Assembly (NCBI RefSeq): GCF_001270745.1
Contig: NZ_LFXL01000053.1
Coordinates: 1-42,701 of the forward strand
DNA: 42,701 bases
Direction: 5' to 3'
From: Jiangella muralis
GTDB taxonomy: Bacteria; Actinomycetota; Actinomycetes; Jiangellales; Jiangellaceae
A program made the position numbers and the translations under genes. Below are positions 15,311-23,317 of this stretch, in pieces. The notes under the pieces are model-generated. The model ran no database searches. It was not told the origin of the DNA and saw only the letters and a program-made list of their open reading frames with translations. The stretch's first letter is position 1; each line of letters starts with the position of its first letter.

Positions 15311-15718
15311 ATGGCGCGCGCCAGTCAGCGGCAGTTTCTCGTGAACGTGCAGGGCATCCCGGAGTACTTCGCCACGCAGACCGGCGGTGAGGTCACCGCC
15401 GCTGTGTCGAAGGTGTGGGACGGCGGGAAGCTTCAGCCGTCGACGCTGTCGGCGCCGGCCGAGACGTCGAATCTCGTCATCGGTCGGCCGTACGACCCGC
15501 AGCGCGACCAGCCCGTCATCGCGTCCCTGCGGAAGCAGGTCGGCCGGCTGCGCCGCACCGTCACCAAGCAGCCCACCGACGCCGACCTCACCCCCATTGG
15601 GCGGCCGACGACGTACCCGAATTCGCTGCTCGTCCGGGTCAACGACCCGGAACTCGACTCGTCCAGCGGCGACGCTGCGACCTTCGAGATGGAGTGGGCG
15701 ACCGACGGCGCCGCCTGA
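15311..15718 (+). CDS. tail tube protein
   Basis: A 135-residue protein immediately after the sheath gene, in the usual tube position. It has GGEVTAAVSKVWDGGKLQPS, then VIGRPYDPQRDQPVIASLRK, then ATFEMEWATDG, a beta-rich pattern as in small tube proteins of contractile tails, where one chain packs against its neighbours to form the inner pipe. AAGGGAGAAA precedes the ATG by eight bases. A 12-bp inverted repeat follows the stop, probably setting the ratio of tube to chaperone expression. Confidence 0.75.
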   Translation: MARASQRQFLVNVQGIPEYFATQTGGEVTAAVSKVWDGGKLQPSTLSAPAETSNLVIGRPYDPQRDQPVIASLRKQVGRLRRTVTKQPTDADLTPIGRPTTYPNSLLVRVNDPELDSSSGDAATFEMEWATDGAA

Positions 15719-15731
15719 CCCCCGAAGACCA

Positions 15732-15790
15732 CCGGCCGGCGGCCGAGTAGCCGCGCCACCAGCAGAGAGCGGGCAACCGCCGCCGGCCGG
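15732..15790 (+). terminator. intercistronic inverted repeat after the tube gene
   Basis: Perfect 12-bp arms CCGGCCGGCGGC (15732-15743) and GCCGCCGGCCGG (15779-15790), 35 bases apart, between tube and chaperone genes. It is likely an attenuator or mRNA-stabilising stem, since the same transcript must continue into the chaperone and tape-measure genes. Confidence 0.5.
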
Positions 15791-15827
15791 TAACCACCAC
15801 GCCACCCACCAGAGGAAGGACCCGCCC

Positions 15828-16388
15828 ATGACCAGCCCGACCGACTTCCAGTTCGAGAGTGGCGCCCGCGCCGACCTCGACGCCCTGCCCGCCGACGCAC
15901 CGCACGAGCCCCGCCGCCGCGGGCCCGTCGAGGACGAAACCACCGCGCTCGACGACGATGGCCCGTCCGACCTGGAAATGATCGCGACCGACGTCAAGCA
16001 GAAGCTCGGCGAGCCGGTCCCGATCAAGGTCAAAGGGCGCCCCGGCTACACCGCGTGGTGCCGGACCAACGTCGAAAGCGGCGAGATCTCGAAGTGGCGG
16101 AAGATCGCCCGCGTCAAGCGGGAGCAGATCGACGACGTCAAGTTCGCCGGGCTGATCCTCGCGTACACGTGCGTCGCCATCCACAAGAACGGGAAGCGGC
16201 TGCTCGGCGAGGACGAGGAACCGCTCACGTTCCGACACCCCGACCTGCTCGACGTGCTGAAGGTGCGCAGCGCGGCCGACGCCGCTAAGGCGTTCTTCGG
16301 CCGCGACGGCGACCTCGACTCGGCCGCCAAGACCGTTCTCGCCGAGTCCGGATGGGGTGACGACGCCGACGTTGTGGACCCTACGTAA
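15828..16388 (+). CDS. tail assembly chaperone (gpG-like)
   Basis: A 186-residue protein between tube and tape-measure genes, the fixed position of tail assembly chaperones. It has an acidic N-terminus, then TAWCRTNVESGEISKWRKIA, FAGLILAYTCVAIHKNGKRL, and LDVLKVRSAADAAKAFFGRD. This is the phage tail chaperone pattern in which a short protein and a frameshifted longer form bind the tape measure. The ATG has AGAGGAAGGA about eight bases upstream. The stop TAA at 16386 is bypassed by a probable -1 shift into the next frame. Confidence 0.75.
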   Translation: MTSPTDFQFESGARADLDALPADAPHEPRRRGPVEDETTALDDDGPSDLEMIATDVKQKLGEPVPIKVKGRPGYTAWCRTNVESGEISKWRKIARVKREQIDDVKFAGLILAYTCVAIHKNGKRLLGEDEEPLTFRHPDLLDVLKVRSAADAAKAFFGRDGDLDSAAKTVLAESGWGDDADVVDPT

Positions 16389-16570
16389 GCCGCGTCTTCG
16401 CCCTGATCAGGGATGACGCGCGAGTCCACGCCGCGGCGAACATCGCGTACCTGTTCAAGATCGACCCGGCCGTCGTGCTCGGCGAGCGGGACAGGGTCAC
16501 GGCCGCGGTCCGCATCGCCGCGGCCCGACACGTGAACGACGAGATCTCCAAGGCGAACCGAAAGAGCTGA
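16382..16570 (+). CDS. gpT-like frameshift extension of the tail chaperone
   Basis: The -1 frame relative to the chaperone opens after a TGA at 16358 and runs to TGA at 16568-16570. It encodes about 62 residues (YVSRVFALIRDDARVHAAAN, then YLFKIDPAVVLGERDRVTAA). No ATG, GTG or TTG start exists at its beginning, so it needs a frameshift. CCCT at 16379-16382 allows a tRNA-Pro slip from CCT to CCC, giving gac ccc tac. G/GT frameshifting before the tape measure is conserved among tailed phages. The slip site is inferred. Confidence 0.7.
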   Translation, partial: YVSRVFALIRDDARVHAAANIAYLFKIDPAVVLGERDRVTAAVRIAAARHVNDEISKANRKS

Positions 16571-16585
16571 TGGGAGGCGGGACGG

Positions 16586-18892
16586 GTGGACGATGACGAG
16601 ATCGTCGTCAAGGCGTCACTCGAAGATGACCTGTCCCGCGCCCTCGCGAAGGTCCGCGAAGGCATCCGTAAGACCAAGGACGACACCGACCAACTCGACC
16701 GGTCGGCCAAGCGGTCGAGTAAGTCGCTCTCGGAGATGACGGCCGGTGTCGGCGGGCTGGCCCGCCGACTCGGCGGCGGCGTCCTCACCCTGTTGAAGGG
16801 GGCAGCTACCGGCGTCGCCGCGCTGACCGCGGCAGCAGTCATCGGCGGCGCCAAGCTGCTCGGCATGGCCAGCGACGCCGCGGAGACGGCGTCGGCGTTC
16901 TCGACGGTGTTCGCCAGCGCGGCGGCCGAAGTCCAAGGATACATTGACGAAACGTATTCGCGTTTCGGAATTCCTACCGCTGAATTGAAAGCGGCCGCAA
17001 ATACGTTCGGTATTTTCGGTAAGGCTGCCGGCGTGCCGATCGACGCGTTGGGCGATTTCTCGACGTCGCTCACGCAGGCCGGCCTTGACCTGTCCAGCTT
17101 CTACAACGCTGACCCGACCGAGGTCTTCATGGCGCTCCGGTCCGGGCTCGCCGGCGAAGCCGAGCCGCTGCGACAGTTCGGCATCTTCCTCAGTGACGCC
17201 ACCATGAAGGCGCAGGCGGCGACGATGGGGATGACCGGCGAGCTGACCGAGGCGCAGAAGGTCATGGTCCGGCACCAGCTCATCATGCAGGGGCTCGGCG
17301 ACGCGAACGGCGACCTCGAACGCACGTCGGACGGGCTCGCGAACAAGATGCGCGCCATCAAGGGCCGGTTCATCGAGGCCGCCACCGCGGTCGGTACGGC
17401 GCTGCTGCCGGCCGCCGAGCAGGCAGCGCAGGCGCTCGACTCCCGCCTCGGGCCCGCCGTCGACGGCCTGGTCGCCAAGGTGCCCGAGTTCGCCGACCAT
17501 GTCGAGCGGGCCGCCGCGCTGGTGCCGGAGCTGTGGGCGGCGCTGTCGTCCGGTGACGCGCGCGGCGCCGCCGAAACGATCGACGCCATGCTCGGCGGGA
17601 CGGGCGACCTGATCGGCCCTATCGAGGACGGCCTCACGTCCTTCGCTGACTTCGCCGACGACGCCGGCACCGTCCTCCGTGACGTGCTGCTGCCCACCAT
17701 CGACGACCTGTCCGGCGCGCTGCCGGCGTTCCTCAGTCCGCTCGGTCTGGCCCGTGAGGGGCTGGGGTTCGTGGCCGACAACGCCGAGGAGCTGCAACCG
17801 GTCCTCGCTGCTGTGCTGGCCGGGTTCGTCGCGTACCGGACGATCGGATGGCTGGCCGGAACGTACCGCGCCATCTCGGCCGCCATCGCCGGCACCACGC
17901 TCGCGCAGAAAGGGCTCAACGCGGCGATGCGCGCCAACCCCCTCGGTACAGTGATAACCATTCTCAGTTTGCTTGTGGCCGCGATCACGTACGCATGGCA
18001 GGAATCGGAGACGTTCCGCGACATCGTGACCGGGGCGTGGGACGCCGTCAAGCAGGGCGCCATCTGGCTTGCCGAGGTCGCCGTCACCGCGTTCCGGCAC
18101 CTGGTGAACTTCTACCTGACCGTGGTCGAGACGCTGGTCAACGGCGCCGCGCGGGCGTTCGGGTGGGTGCCCGGCCTGGGTGACAAGCTCGACGGCGCGG
18201 CCGACGCCATCTCCGGTTTCAAGGAAGACGCGAACGAGGCCCTGGGCGGCATCGAGCGCGAGCTAGAGATCATGGCCGACCCGTCGAAGGCCGAGGCTGC
18301 GATCAACGAGCTGCGGACCAGCGTCGCGAACAAACCGATATGGGTGCAGATCCAGGCCGCTAACAACACCGGCATGCCGATCAGCTCGTTCGCCGGCAAC
18401 GGAGTTGGGTCCGGGACGGTACTGGCGCCCGGCATGGGCGACACCGCCACCAGCCGCGGCCGCGGGCCCGGCAACCTGAAACGCACCCTCTCCGCGCACT
18501 ACGGCATCGCCATGTCGCTCGGCGGCGGGTACGGGATCTCGAACGCGCTCGTCGGCGGGGGTGGCCACGGCGGCGGCTCCGGTGACCACCAGGCCGGCCG
18601 CGCTGTCGACGTCGTCGGGCGGAACCTCCCGCAGTACGCGCGCGCCGTCCGGGCCGGCGGCGGGTACGCCGCCATCCACGGCGACGGCGGCGGCCGCCAC
18701 GTCCACGCGGTCATGGGTGACACCGCCACCCCGCGGCACGGCTCGGTCGGCTCCGGCGGCGCCGGCGTCGTCGTCGCCGAGGGCGCCGTACAGGTGACCG
18801 TCGTCAACCCCCGCGACGACGCCGAGATCGAGGACGCCGTCGAACGCGCGCTGCGGCGCATCCTCCGCGAGCAGGAAGAACGGACCCGCTGA
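16586..18892 (+). CDS. tape-measure protein with C-terminal LAS-type peptidase
   Basis: A 768-residue protein from GTG 16586, with GGGAGG eleven bases upstream. The N-terminal ~60 residues are charged. Residues about 100-260 hold the conserved tape-measure core (AELKAAANTFGIFGKAAGVP, SFYNADPTEVFMALRSGLAG). Hydrophobic segments occur near 65-90, 405-435 and 450-470. Near the end, H668-x6-D675 (DHQAGRAVDV) and RHVHAV (H705, H707) match the metal ligands of LAS peptidases (M15 / MepA type), suggesting local peptidoglycan cutting during injection. Length sets the tail length. A stretch at 16930-17028 is unusually AT-rich. The chain overlaps the next gene by one base. Confidence 0.88.
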   Translation: MDDDEIVVKASLEDDLSRALAKVREGIRKTKDDTDQLDRSAKRSSKSLSEMTAGVGGLARRLGGGVLTLLKGAATGVAALTAAAVIGGAKLLGMASDAAETASAFSTVFASAAAEVQGYIDETYSRFGIPTAELKAAANTFGIFGKAAGVPIDALGDFSTSLTQAGLDLSSFYNADPTEVFMALRSGLAGEAEPLRQFGIFLSDATMKAQAATMGMTGELTEAQKVMVRHQLIMQGLGDANGDLERTSDGLANKMRAIKGRFIEAATAVGTALLPAAEQAAQALDSRLGPAVDGLVAKVPEFADHVERAAALVPELWAALSSGDARGAAETIDAMLGGTGDLIGPIEDGLTSFADFADDAGTVLRDVLLPTIDDLSGALPAFLSPLGLAREGLGFVADNAEELQPVLAAVLAGFVAYRTIGWLAGTYRAISAAIAGTTLAQKGLNAAMRANPLGTVITILSLLVAAITYAWQESETFRDIVTGAWDAVKQGAIWLAEVAVTAFRHLVNFYLTVVETLVNGAARAFGWVPGLGDKLDGAADAISGFKEDANEALGGIERELEIMADPSKAEAAINELRTSVANKPIWVQIQAANNTGMPISSFAGNGVGSGTVLAPGMGDTATSRGRGPGNLKRTLSAHYGIAMSLGGGYGISNALVGGGGHGGGSGDHQAGRAVDVVGRNLPQYARAVRAGGGYAAIHGDGGGRHVHAVMGDTATPRHGSVGSGGAGVVVAEGAVQVTVVNPRDDAEIEDAVERALRRILREQEERTR
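16930..17028 (+). other. AT-rich island inside the tape-measure gene
   Basis: About 100 bases use codons rare in the rest of the window (ATT, GAA, TTG, AAA, AAT, TTT, GGA), encoding a conserved part of the tape measure. The frame is intact and flanking sequence is normal GC-rich coding DNA. It could be a recombined patch from a lower-GC relative or a site that relaxes mRNA structure. Confidence 0.6.
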
Positions 18893-19569
18893 TGGCCACT
18901 GTTGCGATCCGCCGCCGCACCGACAGCCGCGCCGCCGCCCCGCCGCGGAAGCACCCCAAGGCGTACATCCAGGACGAGTCCGGGCGCCGGTTCATCTTCC
19001 CGTTCGCGCCGCGCATCCTCGACGCCGGCGGCGACGCTCCCGAGTTCACGCTCGTCAAGCGGCCCGGCCGGCGGCCGCTGCGGCGCCGCGTCGGCGGGCA
19101 CTCCCGCACGCTCCGGTTCTCCGCGATCATCGGTGAGACCGACGCGCAGGAACCCATCGAAGCCGAGATCAACCAGCTACGGCAGATCGCCCGGCACGGT
19201 GAGCGGGTGCTGCTGTACCGGCTCGGGCAGATCTCGGGCGACTGGTGGAAGATCGACGATCTCACCATCACGACCGAGGCGATGCAGGCCGGGACGAACC
19301 GGATCACCCGCGCGACCGCGAACGTGTCCCTGGGTGAGGACTACAGCGTGCGGCCGAAGATCGCCCGCACGGCGCCGAAGCCGCCGCCCCCGAAGCCGCC
19401 CCGGCCGGCCACCCGGACGTACGTCGTGAAGAAGGGCGACACCCTGTGGGAGATCTCCCGCAAGTTCCTCGGTGACCCGTACCGGTGGAAAGAGATAGCC
19501 AAGCTCAACGGCGTCAAGGACCCGAGGAAGCTCCAGATCGGGCACAAGCTGACGATCCCGCCGCGGTGA
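18892..19569 (+). CDS. LysM-domain baseplate / tail hub protein
   Basis: A 225-residue protein. Residues 1-155 form a baseplate domain (KAYIQDESGRRFIFPFAPRI, RQIARHGERVLLYRL, then WWKIDDLTITTEAMQAGTN) like XkdP/gp53-type proteins. A Pro/Lys linker and a C-terminal LysM domain (YVVKKGDTLWEISRKFLGDP ... IGHKLTIPP) follow, which binds peptidoglycan or clamps baseplate subunits. The ATG overlaps the tape-measure stop. It precedes the hub gene, the usual order for contractile-tail phages. Confidence 0.85.
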   Translation: MATVAIRRRTDSRAAAPPRKHPKAYIQDESGRRFIFPFAPRILDAGGDAPEFTLVKRPGRRPLRRRVGGHSRTLRFSAIIGETDAQEPIEAEINQLRQIARHGERVLLYRLGQISGDWWKIDDLTITTEAMQAGTNRITRATANVSLGEDYSVRPKIARTAPKPPPPKPPRPATRTYVVKKGDTLWEISRKFLGDPYRWKEIAKLNGVKDPRKLQIGHKLTIPPR

Positions 19570-19573
19570 CGTG

Positions 19574-20908
19574 ATGGCTGCCGCTGACCTGTACACCGAG
19601 CACATCGGCCGCCTCGTCGTGCGGGGCCGCCGAGGCAACACGTCGAACATCGCCGAGGCCATCACCAGCGGCCGCGTCAGCCTGTCCATGACCGAGGTCA
19701 CGCAGCTCACGCTCACCGCCGAGGACCCCGACCTTGGGTTGCTGGCCGGCCGGATCTTCGACATCGGCGGGCAGTGCGACTACGCCGACCTGCTGCTCGG
19801 CATCGCCGCCGTCGCGCTCACCGAGGCCGACGGCGTGCCAGCCGTTGAGGTCACCGCCCGGTCGGTGCACGTCCGCGCGATGCGGAAGGCCACCGGGGAG
19901 AAGGTGTGGAAAGGCCTGAGCCCGACCGAGTTCGCGGCCATGGAGGCGCAACGGTTCGGGCTGCGGTTCGTCGGCGAGCCGTCCGCGAAGCGCCGCCAGA
20001 TCGCCCGCCAGGCCAGCACCGGCAGCGACACCCCCGAGAACTCGTGGGACGTCATACGCCGCCTGGCCGACGAGTTGGGTTACGTGACGTTCGAGGCCGG
20101 CGGGACGCTCTACTTCGGCCGCCCGACGTGGCTGATGACCCGCGCCACGATGTACCACTTCACCTGGTCGTTCGACGATGACGCCTCCGAAGGGCTGGTG
20201 TCGCTGCCGAAGATGCGCAGGTCGGAGGACTCCGACACCGGCATCGAGGGGACCATCGAGATCATCGGCGACGACGCCGAGCGCATCCGGCCGGGCGACG
20301 CTGTCCGGCTCCGCGGCGTCCCCTACTTCAACGACGACTATCTCGTGAGCAGCGTCGATATCCCGTTCGCCAACGACGCACCTGTCTCTGTCGGCATCCG
20401 CACGCCGATCAACCCGGACCCCAAACCGCCCGACGACCCCGACGACCCCGACGACCCCGACGACCCCTCCCCTGCCGGCGGCGGCAGGTCGGGCGAGCAG
20501 GGCGCCAACGGCACCGCCGAGGCGTTCGTCGCGGCCGCGCTCGCGCAGGCCGGCGACCGGTACGTCTACGGCGCCGAGGCGTCCGCCAGCGACCCGGACC
20601 CCAACGCGTTCGACTGCTCCGAGCTGGTCGAGTGGGCGGCCGCCCGCGCCGGCGTCAAGTTCGTCGACGGCTCAGGGAACCAGCGCGCCTACTGCGACCG
20701 GAAAGGCACGCTCATCAGCGTCGACCGGGCCATCAACACGCGCGGCGCGCTGCTCTTCGCGAACGGGCACGTCGCCATCAGCCTCGGCAACGGCCGCACC
20801 ATCGAGGCCGTCAACCGCTCGTACGGCGTGACCGAGATGTCCGCGACCGGCCGCGAAACCGTCCGGTGGATCGCCGGCGGGCTCGTCCCCGGCATCAAGT
20901 ACCCGTAG
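19574..20908 (+). CDS. tail hub (gpD-like) protein fused to NlpC/P60 peptidase
   Basis: A 444-residue protein. Residues 1-280 resemble late control D / gp27-like hub proteins (SLSMTEVTQLTLTAEDPDLG, WDVIRRLADELGYVTFEAGG, IRPGDAVRLRGVPYF, DYLVSSVDIPF). A DDP-repeat linker leads into an NlpC/P60 domain: C348 in NAFDCSELVEWAAARAG and H399 in LLFANGHVAISLGNG, followed by RTIEAVNRSYG. The peptidase probably opens peptidoglycan at the tail tip. The GTG at 19571 could also start it. Together with the tape-measure peptidase and the CHAP lysin, the phage would carry three cell-wall enzymes. Confidence 0.85.
   Translation: MAAADLYTEHIGRLVVRGRRGNTSNIAEAITSGRVSLSMTEVTQLTLTAEDPDLGLLAGRIFDIGGQCDYADLLLGIAAVALTEADGVPAVEVTARSVHVRAMRKATGEKVWKGLSPTEFAAMEAQRFGLRFVGEPSAKRRQIARQASTGSDTPENSWDVIRRLADELGYVTFEAGGTLYFGRPTWLMTRATMYHFTWSFDDDASEGLVSLPKMRRSEDSDTGIEGTIEIIGDDAERIRPGDAVRLRGVPYFNDDYLVSSVDIPFANDAPVSVGIRTPINPDPKPPDDPDDPDDPDDPSPAGGGRSGEQGANGTAEAFVAAALAQAGDRYVYGAEASASDPDPNAFDCSELVEWAAARAGVKFVDGSGNQRAYCDRKGTLISVDRAINTRGALLFANGHVAISLGNGRTIEAVNRSYGVTEMSATGRETVRWIAGGLVPGIKYP
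20432..20467 (+). repeat. four tandem GACGACCCC units
   Basis: A 9-bp unit is repeated four times and encodes the Asp-Asp-Pro linker between the hub and NlpC/P60 domains. It is a simple in-frame tandem repeat and may vary in number between relatives. Confidence 0.85.
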
Positions 20909-20921
20909 AAGGGACCGCCCC

Positions 20922-21146
20922 ATGGCCGCCCGCCCCGCCCTGCCCGGCGTCTGGATCGGCACCGTCACCCGTCTCGACGGGCCCGCCGTCTACGTCACCG
21001 TGCCCCGCCTGTCCGCCAAGGACTACGAGTACGGGCCGTGCAACGCGGTCGCCGCCGGCGGCCCGTACGTGGCCGGTGCGCGGGTGCTGGTGGCGCCGCT
21101 GGAAGGGCGCCGCGACGACGTCGCCGTCCTCGGCGTGCTCCAGTAG
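20922..21146 (+). CDS. gpV-like baseplate spike / OB-fold protein
   Basis: A 74-residue beta-rich protein: GVWIGTVTRLDGPAVYVTVP, then RVLVAPLEGRRDDVAVLGVL. The pattern 'G.V......V.V.lp......p...p.aG..Vlva.legr.ddvvVLG.l' is that of the OB-fold part of gpV/gp5-type spike and adaptor proteins. It lacks a long beta-helix, so it probably only caps the hub. The ATG lies 13 bases after the hub stop, with AGAAGGGA upstream. Confidence 0.75.
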   Translation: MAARPALPGVWIGTVTRLDGPAVYVTVPRLSAKDYEYGPCNAVAAGGPYVAGARVLVAPLEGRRDDVAVLGVLQ

Positions 21147-21194
21147 CGGCCCGCATCCCACACCGCCCGGCCAGGTCGGGCGACGCTGGGCCGC
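21141..21194 (+). promoter_or_regulatory. 54-nt late leader element, copy 3 (divergent)
   Basis: The region aligns with the other late leaders: GCGGCCCGC, TCCCACACC with TCC 39 bases before ATG 21195, and GACGCTGGGCCGC before the ATG. The GACAC block is replaced by GTAGC here, where it overlaps the end of the preceding gene. Confidence 0.4.
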
Positions 21195-21503
21195 ATGGGG
21201 ATCTTGTCGCACCCGTTCCGGATCGCCGACACCGGCGCGGTCGTGACCGTCGACGAGGGCACGACGGCGGCGGCCGCCGAAGCGGTCGCCGTGCTTGCCC
21301 TCACCCGCCTCGGGGAGCGGCGCATGGTGCCGGCGTTCGGGGTGTCCGACCCGGCGTTCGACGGGTACGACGCCGGCGAGCTGTCCGCCGGCCTGTCGCA
21401 GTGGGGCCCGGACGGCGTCACCGTCGAGTCCGTCGACACGGAGTGGGAGAACGACACCACGGCCGTCACCACCATCACGTTTGAGGAAGAGGACCCGTCG
21501 TGA
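21195..21503 (+). CDS. gpW/gp25-like baseplate protein
   Basis: A 102-residue protein in the position of P2 gpW / T4 gp25: HPFRIADTGAVVTVDEGTTA, LALTRLGERRMVPAFGVSDP, then SVDTEWENDTTAVTTITFEE. The 'l.t..GER......G' motif is the gp25 signature. It joins the sheath to the baseplate wedge. There is no Shine-Dalgarno; the ATG follows a late leader element. Its TGA overlaps the GTG start of the J-like gene. Confidence 0.85.
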   Translation: MGILSHPFRIADTGAVVTVDEGTTAAAAEAVAVLALTRLGERRMVPAFGVSDPAFDGYDAGELSAGLSQWGPDGVTVESVDTEWENDTTAVTTITFEEEDPS

Positions 21504-22645
21504 CCGTCTCGCCCGACCTGCCTGGCTACGTCGACCAGTCGTTGTACGACGCCGACGAGCGGGTGCTCGTCGACCGGGCCATCGCAGACGCCGCGATCAA
21601 GCTGCCCGAGTGGGCGCCACGCGAGGGCAACACCGAGGTGGTCCTCATCGAGTCGACGGCGCTCGTCGTCGCCGAGCTGGTGTACGCGATCAACCGGCTA
21701 CCCGACGCCGTCATGGGTGGCGTGCTCGGCCTGTACGGGCTGCCCCGTGACGCCGGCGCCCGCACCCGCGGCCGCGTCCGGTTCACCCTGGCCGACTCGC
21801 TCGGGCACCTGATCCCCGCACAGACCAGGGTCCGCGCCACCGTCGCCACCACCGGTGTTGTCGTCGACCTGCTCACCGACGAGCCGTTGGAGATCCTGTC
21901 CGGCGCCACCGTCGGTCAGGTGTACGCGACCGCCATCGAGCAGGGCGAGGACGCGAACGGCCTGGCGGAAGGGCTGCGGCTGGACCTGATCGACGCCGTC
22001 CCGTACGTCGAGCTGGTCGAGGTCGGTGTCGGAGGGTTCGCCGGCGGCCGCGACGCCGAGACCGACGCGGCCTACTTCGACCGCGGGTCGGCGCTGCTGT
22101 CCCGCCTGGTGTCGACGCTGGTCCTGCCGGGCCATTTCACCGCGGCCGCGCTCGAAACCGCCGGCGTCGGCCGCGCGGTCACGATCGACCTGTACGACCC
22201 GACCGCTGGCACCGGCGCGCCGGGCGACCACACCGGTCACGTCACGGTGGCCGTCGCCGACCTCGACGGCGCGCCGCTGCCAGCACCAACGAAAGGTGAG
22301 GTCGAGGGGCTGCTCGAAGCGCGCGCCGTGGCCGGGCTCGACGTGCACGTCATCGACCCGACGACGACGACCGTCGCCGTCACAGTTCAGGTGACGTCGA
22401 CCGCCGTCGACGACGCCTCGGTCATCGCCGCCGTCTCGTCCGCCGTCGCCGCGTACCTCGACCCCGCCGTCTGGCCGTGGCAGGGCACCGTCTGGCGGAA
22501 CGAACTGATCGGCCTTGTTGACCGGGTGGCCGGCGTCGGCCGCGTCGCCAGCCTCGTCCAGCCGGCCGCCGACGTCGCCCTCACCGGTGTCGCGCCGCTC
22601 GCGCAGGCCGGCACCGTCACCGTGACCGTCGTGCCCGGCCCATGA
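21500..22645 (+). CDS. baseplate J-like wedge protein
   Basis: A 381-residue protein of the gpJ (Mu gp47) class: an N-terminal YDADERVLVDRAIADAAIKL segment, VVLIESTALVVAELVYAINR, LPRDAGARTRGRVRFTLADS, GGRDAETDAAYFDRGSALLS, and a C-terminal domain ending VASLVQPAADVALTGVAPLA. It is a main wedge component that holds the tail tip and fibres. The GTG start overlaps the W stop, and the ATG of the next gene overlaps its own stop, so W, J and I are translated together. Confidence 0.88.
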   Translation: MTVSPDLPGYVDQSLYDADERVLVDRAIADAAIKLPEWAPREGNTEVVLIESTALVVAELVYAINRLPDAVMGGVLGLYGLPRDAGARTRGRVRFTLADSLGHLIPAQTRVRATVATTGVVVDLLTDEPLEILSGATVGQVYATAIEQGEDANGLAEGLRLDLIDAVPYVELVEVGVGGFAGGRDAETDAAYFDRGSALLSRLVSTLVLPGHFTAAALETAGVGRAVTIDLYDPTAGTGAPGDHTGHVTVAVADLDGAPLPAPTKGEVEGLLEARAVAGLDVHVIDPTTTTVAVTVQVTSTAVDDASVIAAVSSAVAAYLDPAVWPWQGTVWRNELIGLVDRVAGVGRVASLVQPAADVALTGVAPLAQAGTVTVTVVPGP

Positions 22646-23259
22646 CGCCGCCCGCCGTCTCGGAGTTCACGGCCCGGCTCTACGCCGACCTGCCCGAGTT
22701 GTACCGCGACGCCGACGCCGCGCAGGGCACGTACCCGCTGCTGCGGTACCTGTCGCTACTCGGCGACATCGCCGGCGACGTCGACACGCTGGCAGACCGC
22801 GTCGACGCCGGCGACCTCACCGACCCGGCCGCCGCCGACCCGGCGTGGCTGCCGTGGCTGGCGCAGCTCGTCGGCGTGCGGCTGCGCGCCGGCATGACCG
22901 TGCAGCAGCAGCGGGACGCGATCTCTGGCGGCGCCACCGGGTGGCAGTCCGGCACCCGCGCCGCCATCGCCGAGGCCGCCCAAGCGGCACTCACCGGCAC
23001 CCGGTACGTCGACGTGCGGCCACACGCCGGCCCTGACCCGTTCGCGCTGCTGATCCTCGTCAGGTCCGACGAGGCGCCCTCCCCGATGTCGCTGGTGGCC
23101 GACGCCGTCGTCGCCGCCGGCGCGAAACCGGCCGGGTACGGGCTGGTCGTGCAGTCTGCTGACATCCCGTGGAGCGCCGTCGACACCGCGTTCCCGCTGT
23201 GGCAGGACATCGACGCACAGCAGACGTGGGCGCCGATCGACTCGACCGGCATCGACTGA
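22642..23259 (+). CDS. gpI-like tail protein
   Basis: A 205-residue protein following J, as P2 gpI or Mu gp48 does. The patterns LPELYRDADAAQGTYPLLRY, WLPWLAQLVGVRLRAGMTVQ, and RDAISGGATGWQSGTRAAIA fit the 'Phage tail protein I' family, which links wedge and tail fibre. The C-terminus is GYGLVVQSADIPWSAVDTAF. The ATG overlaps the J stop. A late leader element separates it from the fibre gene. Confidence 0.75.
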   Translation: MTPPAVSEFTARLYADLPELYRDADAAQGTYPLLRYLSLLGDIAGDVDTLADRVDAGDLTDPAAADPAWLPWLAQLVGVRLRAGMTVQQQRDAISGGATGWQSGTRAAIAEAAQAALTGTRYVDVRPHAGPDPFALLILVRSDEAPSPMSLVADAVVAAGAKPAGYGLVVQSADIPWSAVDTAFPLWQDIDAQQTWAPIDSTGID

Positions 23260-23263
23260 GGTC

Positions 23264-23317
23264 GCGACACCGGCCACGTCCGCCCATGGGCCGGCCGGCT
23301 CGGTCAGCGTTGGCCGC
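23264..23317 (+). promoter_or_regulatory. 54-nt late leader element, copy 4
   Basis: GCGACACCGGCC and CGTCCGCCCA lie at the same positions as in copies 1 and 5. AGCGTT occupies -12 to -7 relative to ATG 23318. The first 26 bases differ from copy 5 at only three or four positions. Confidence 0.55.

Noticed and set aside
16960..17000. EcoRI and NotI sites close together in the AT-rich island, suggesting a cloning junction
   Set aside because: The reading frame and conserved tape-measure sequence continue through the sites, and NotI sites are common in GC-rich DNA.
20432..20467. Short tandem repeats as a possible CRISPR array
   Set aside because: The 9-bp units abut without spacers and encode a protein linker.
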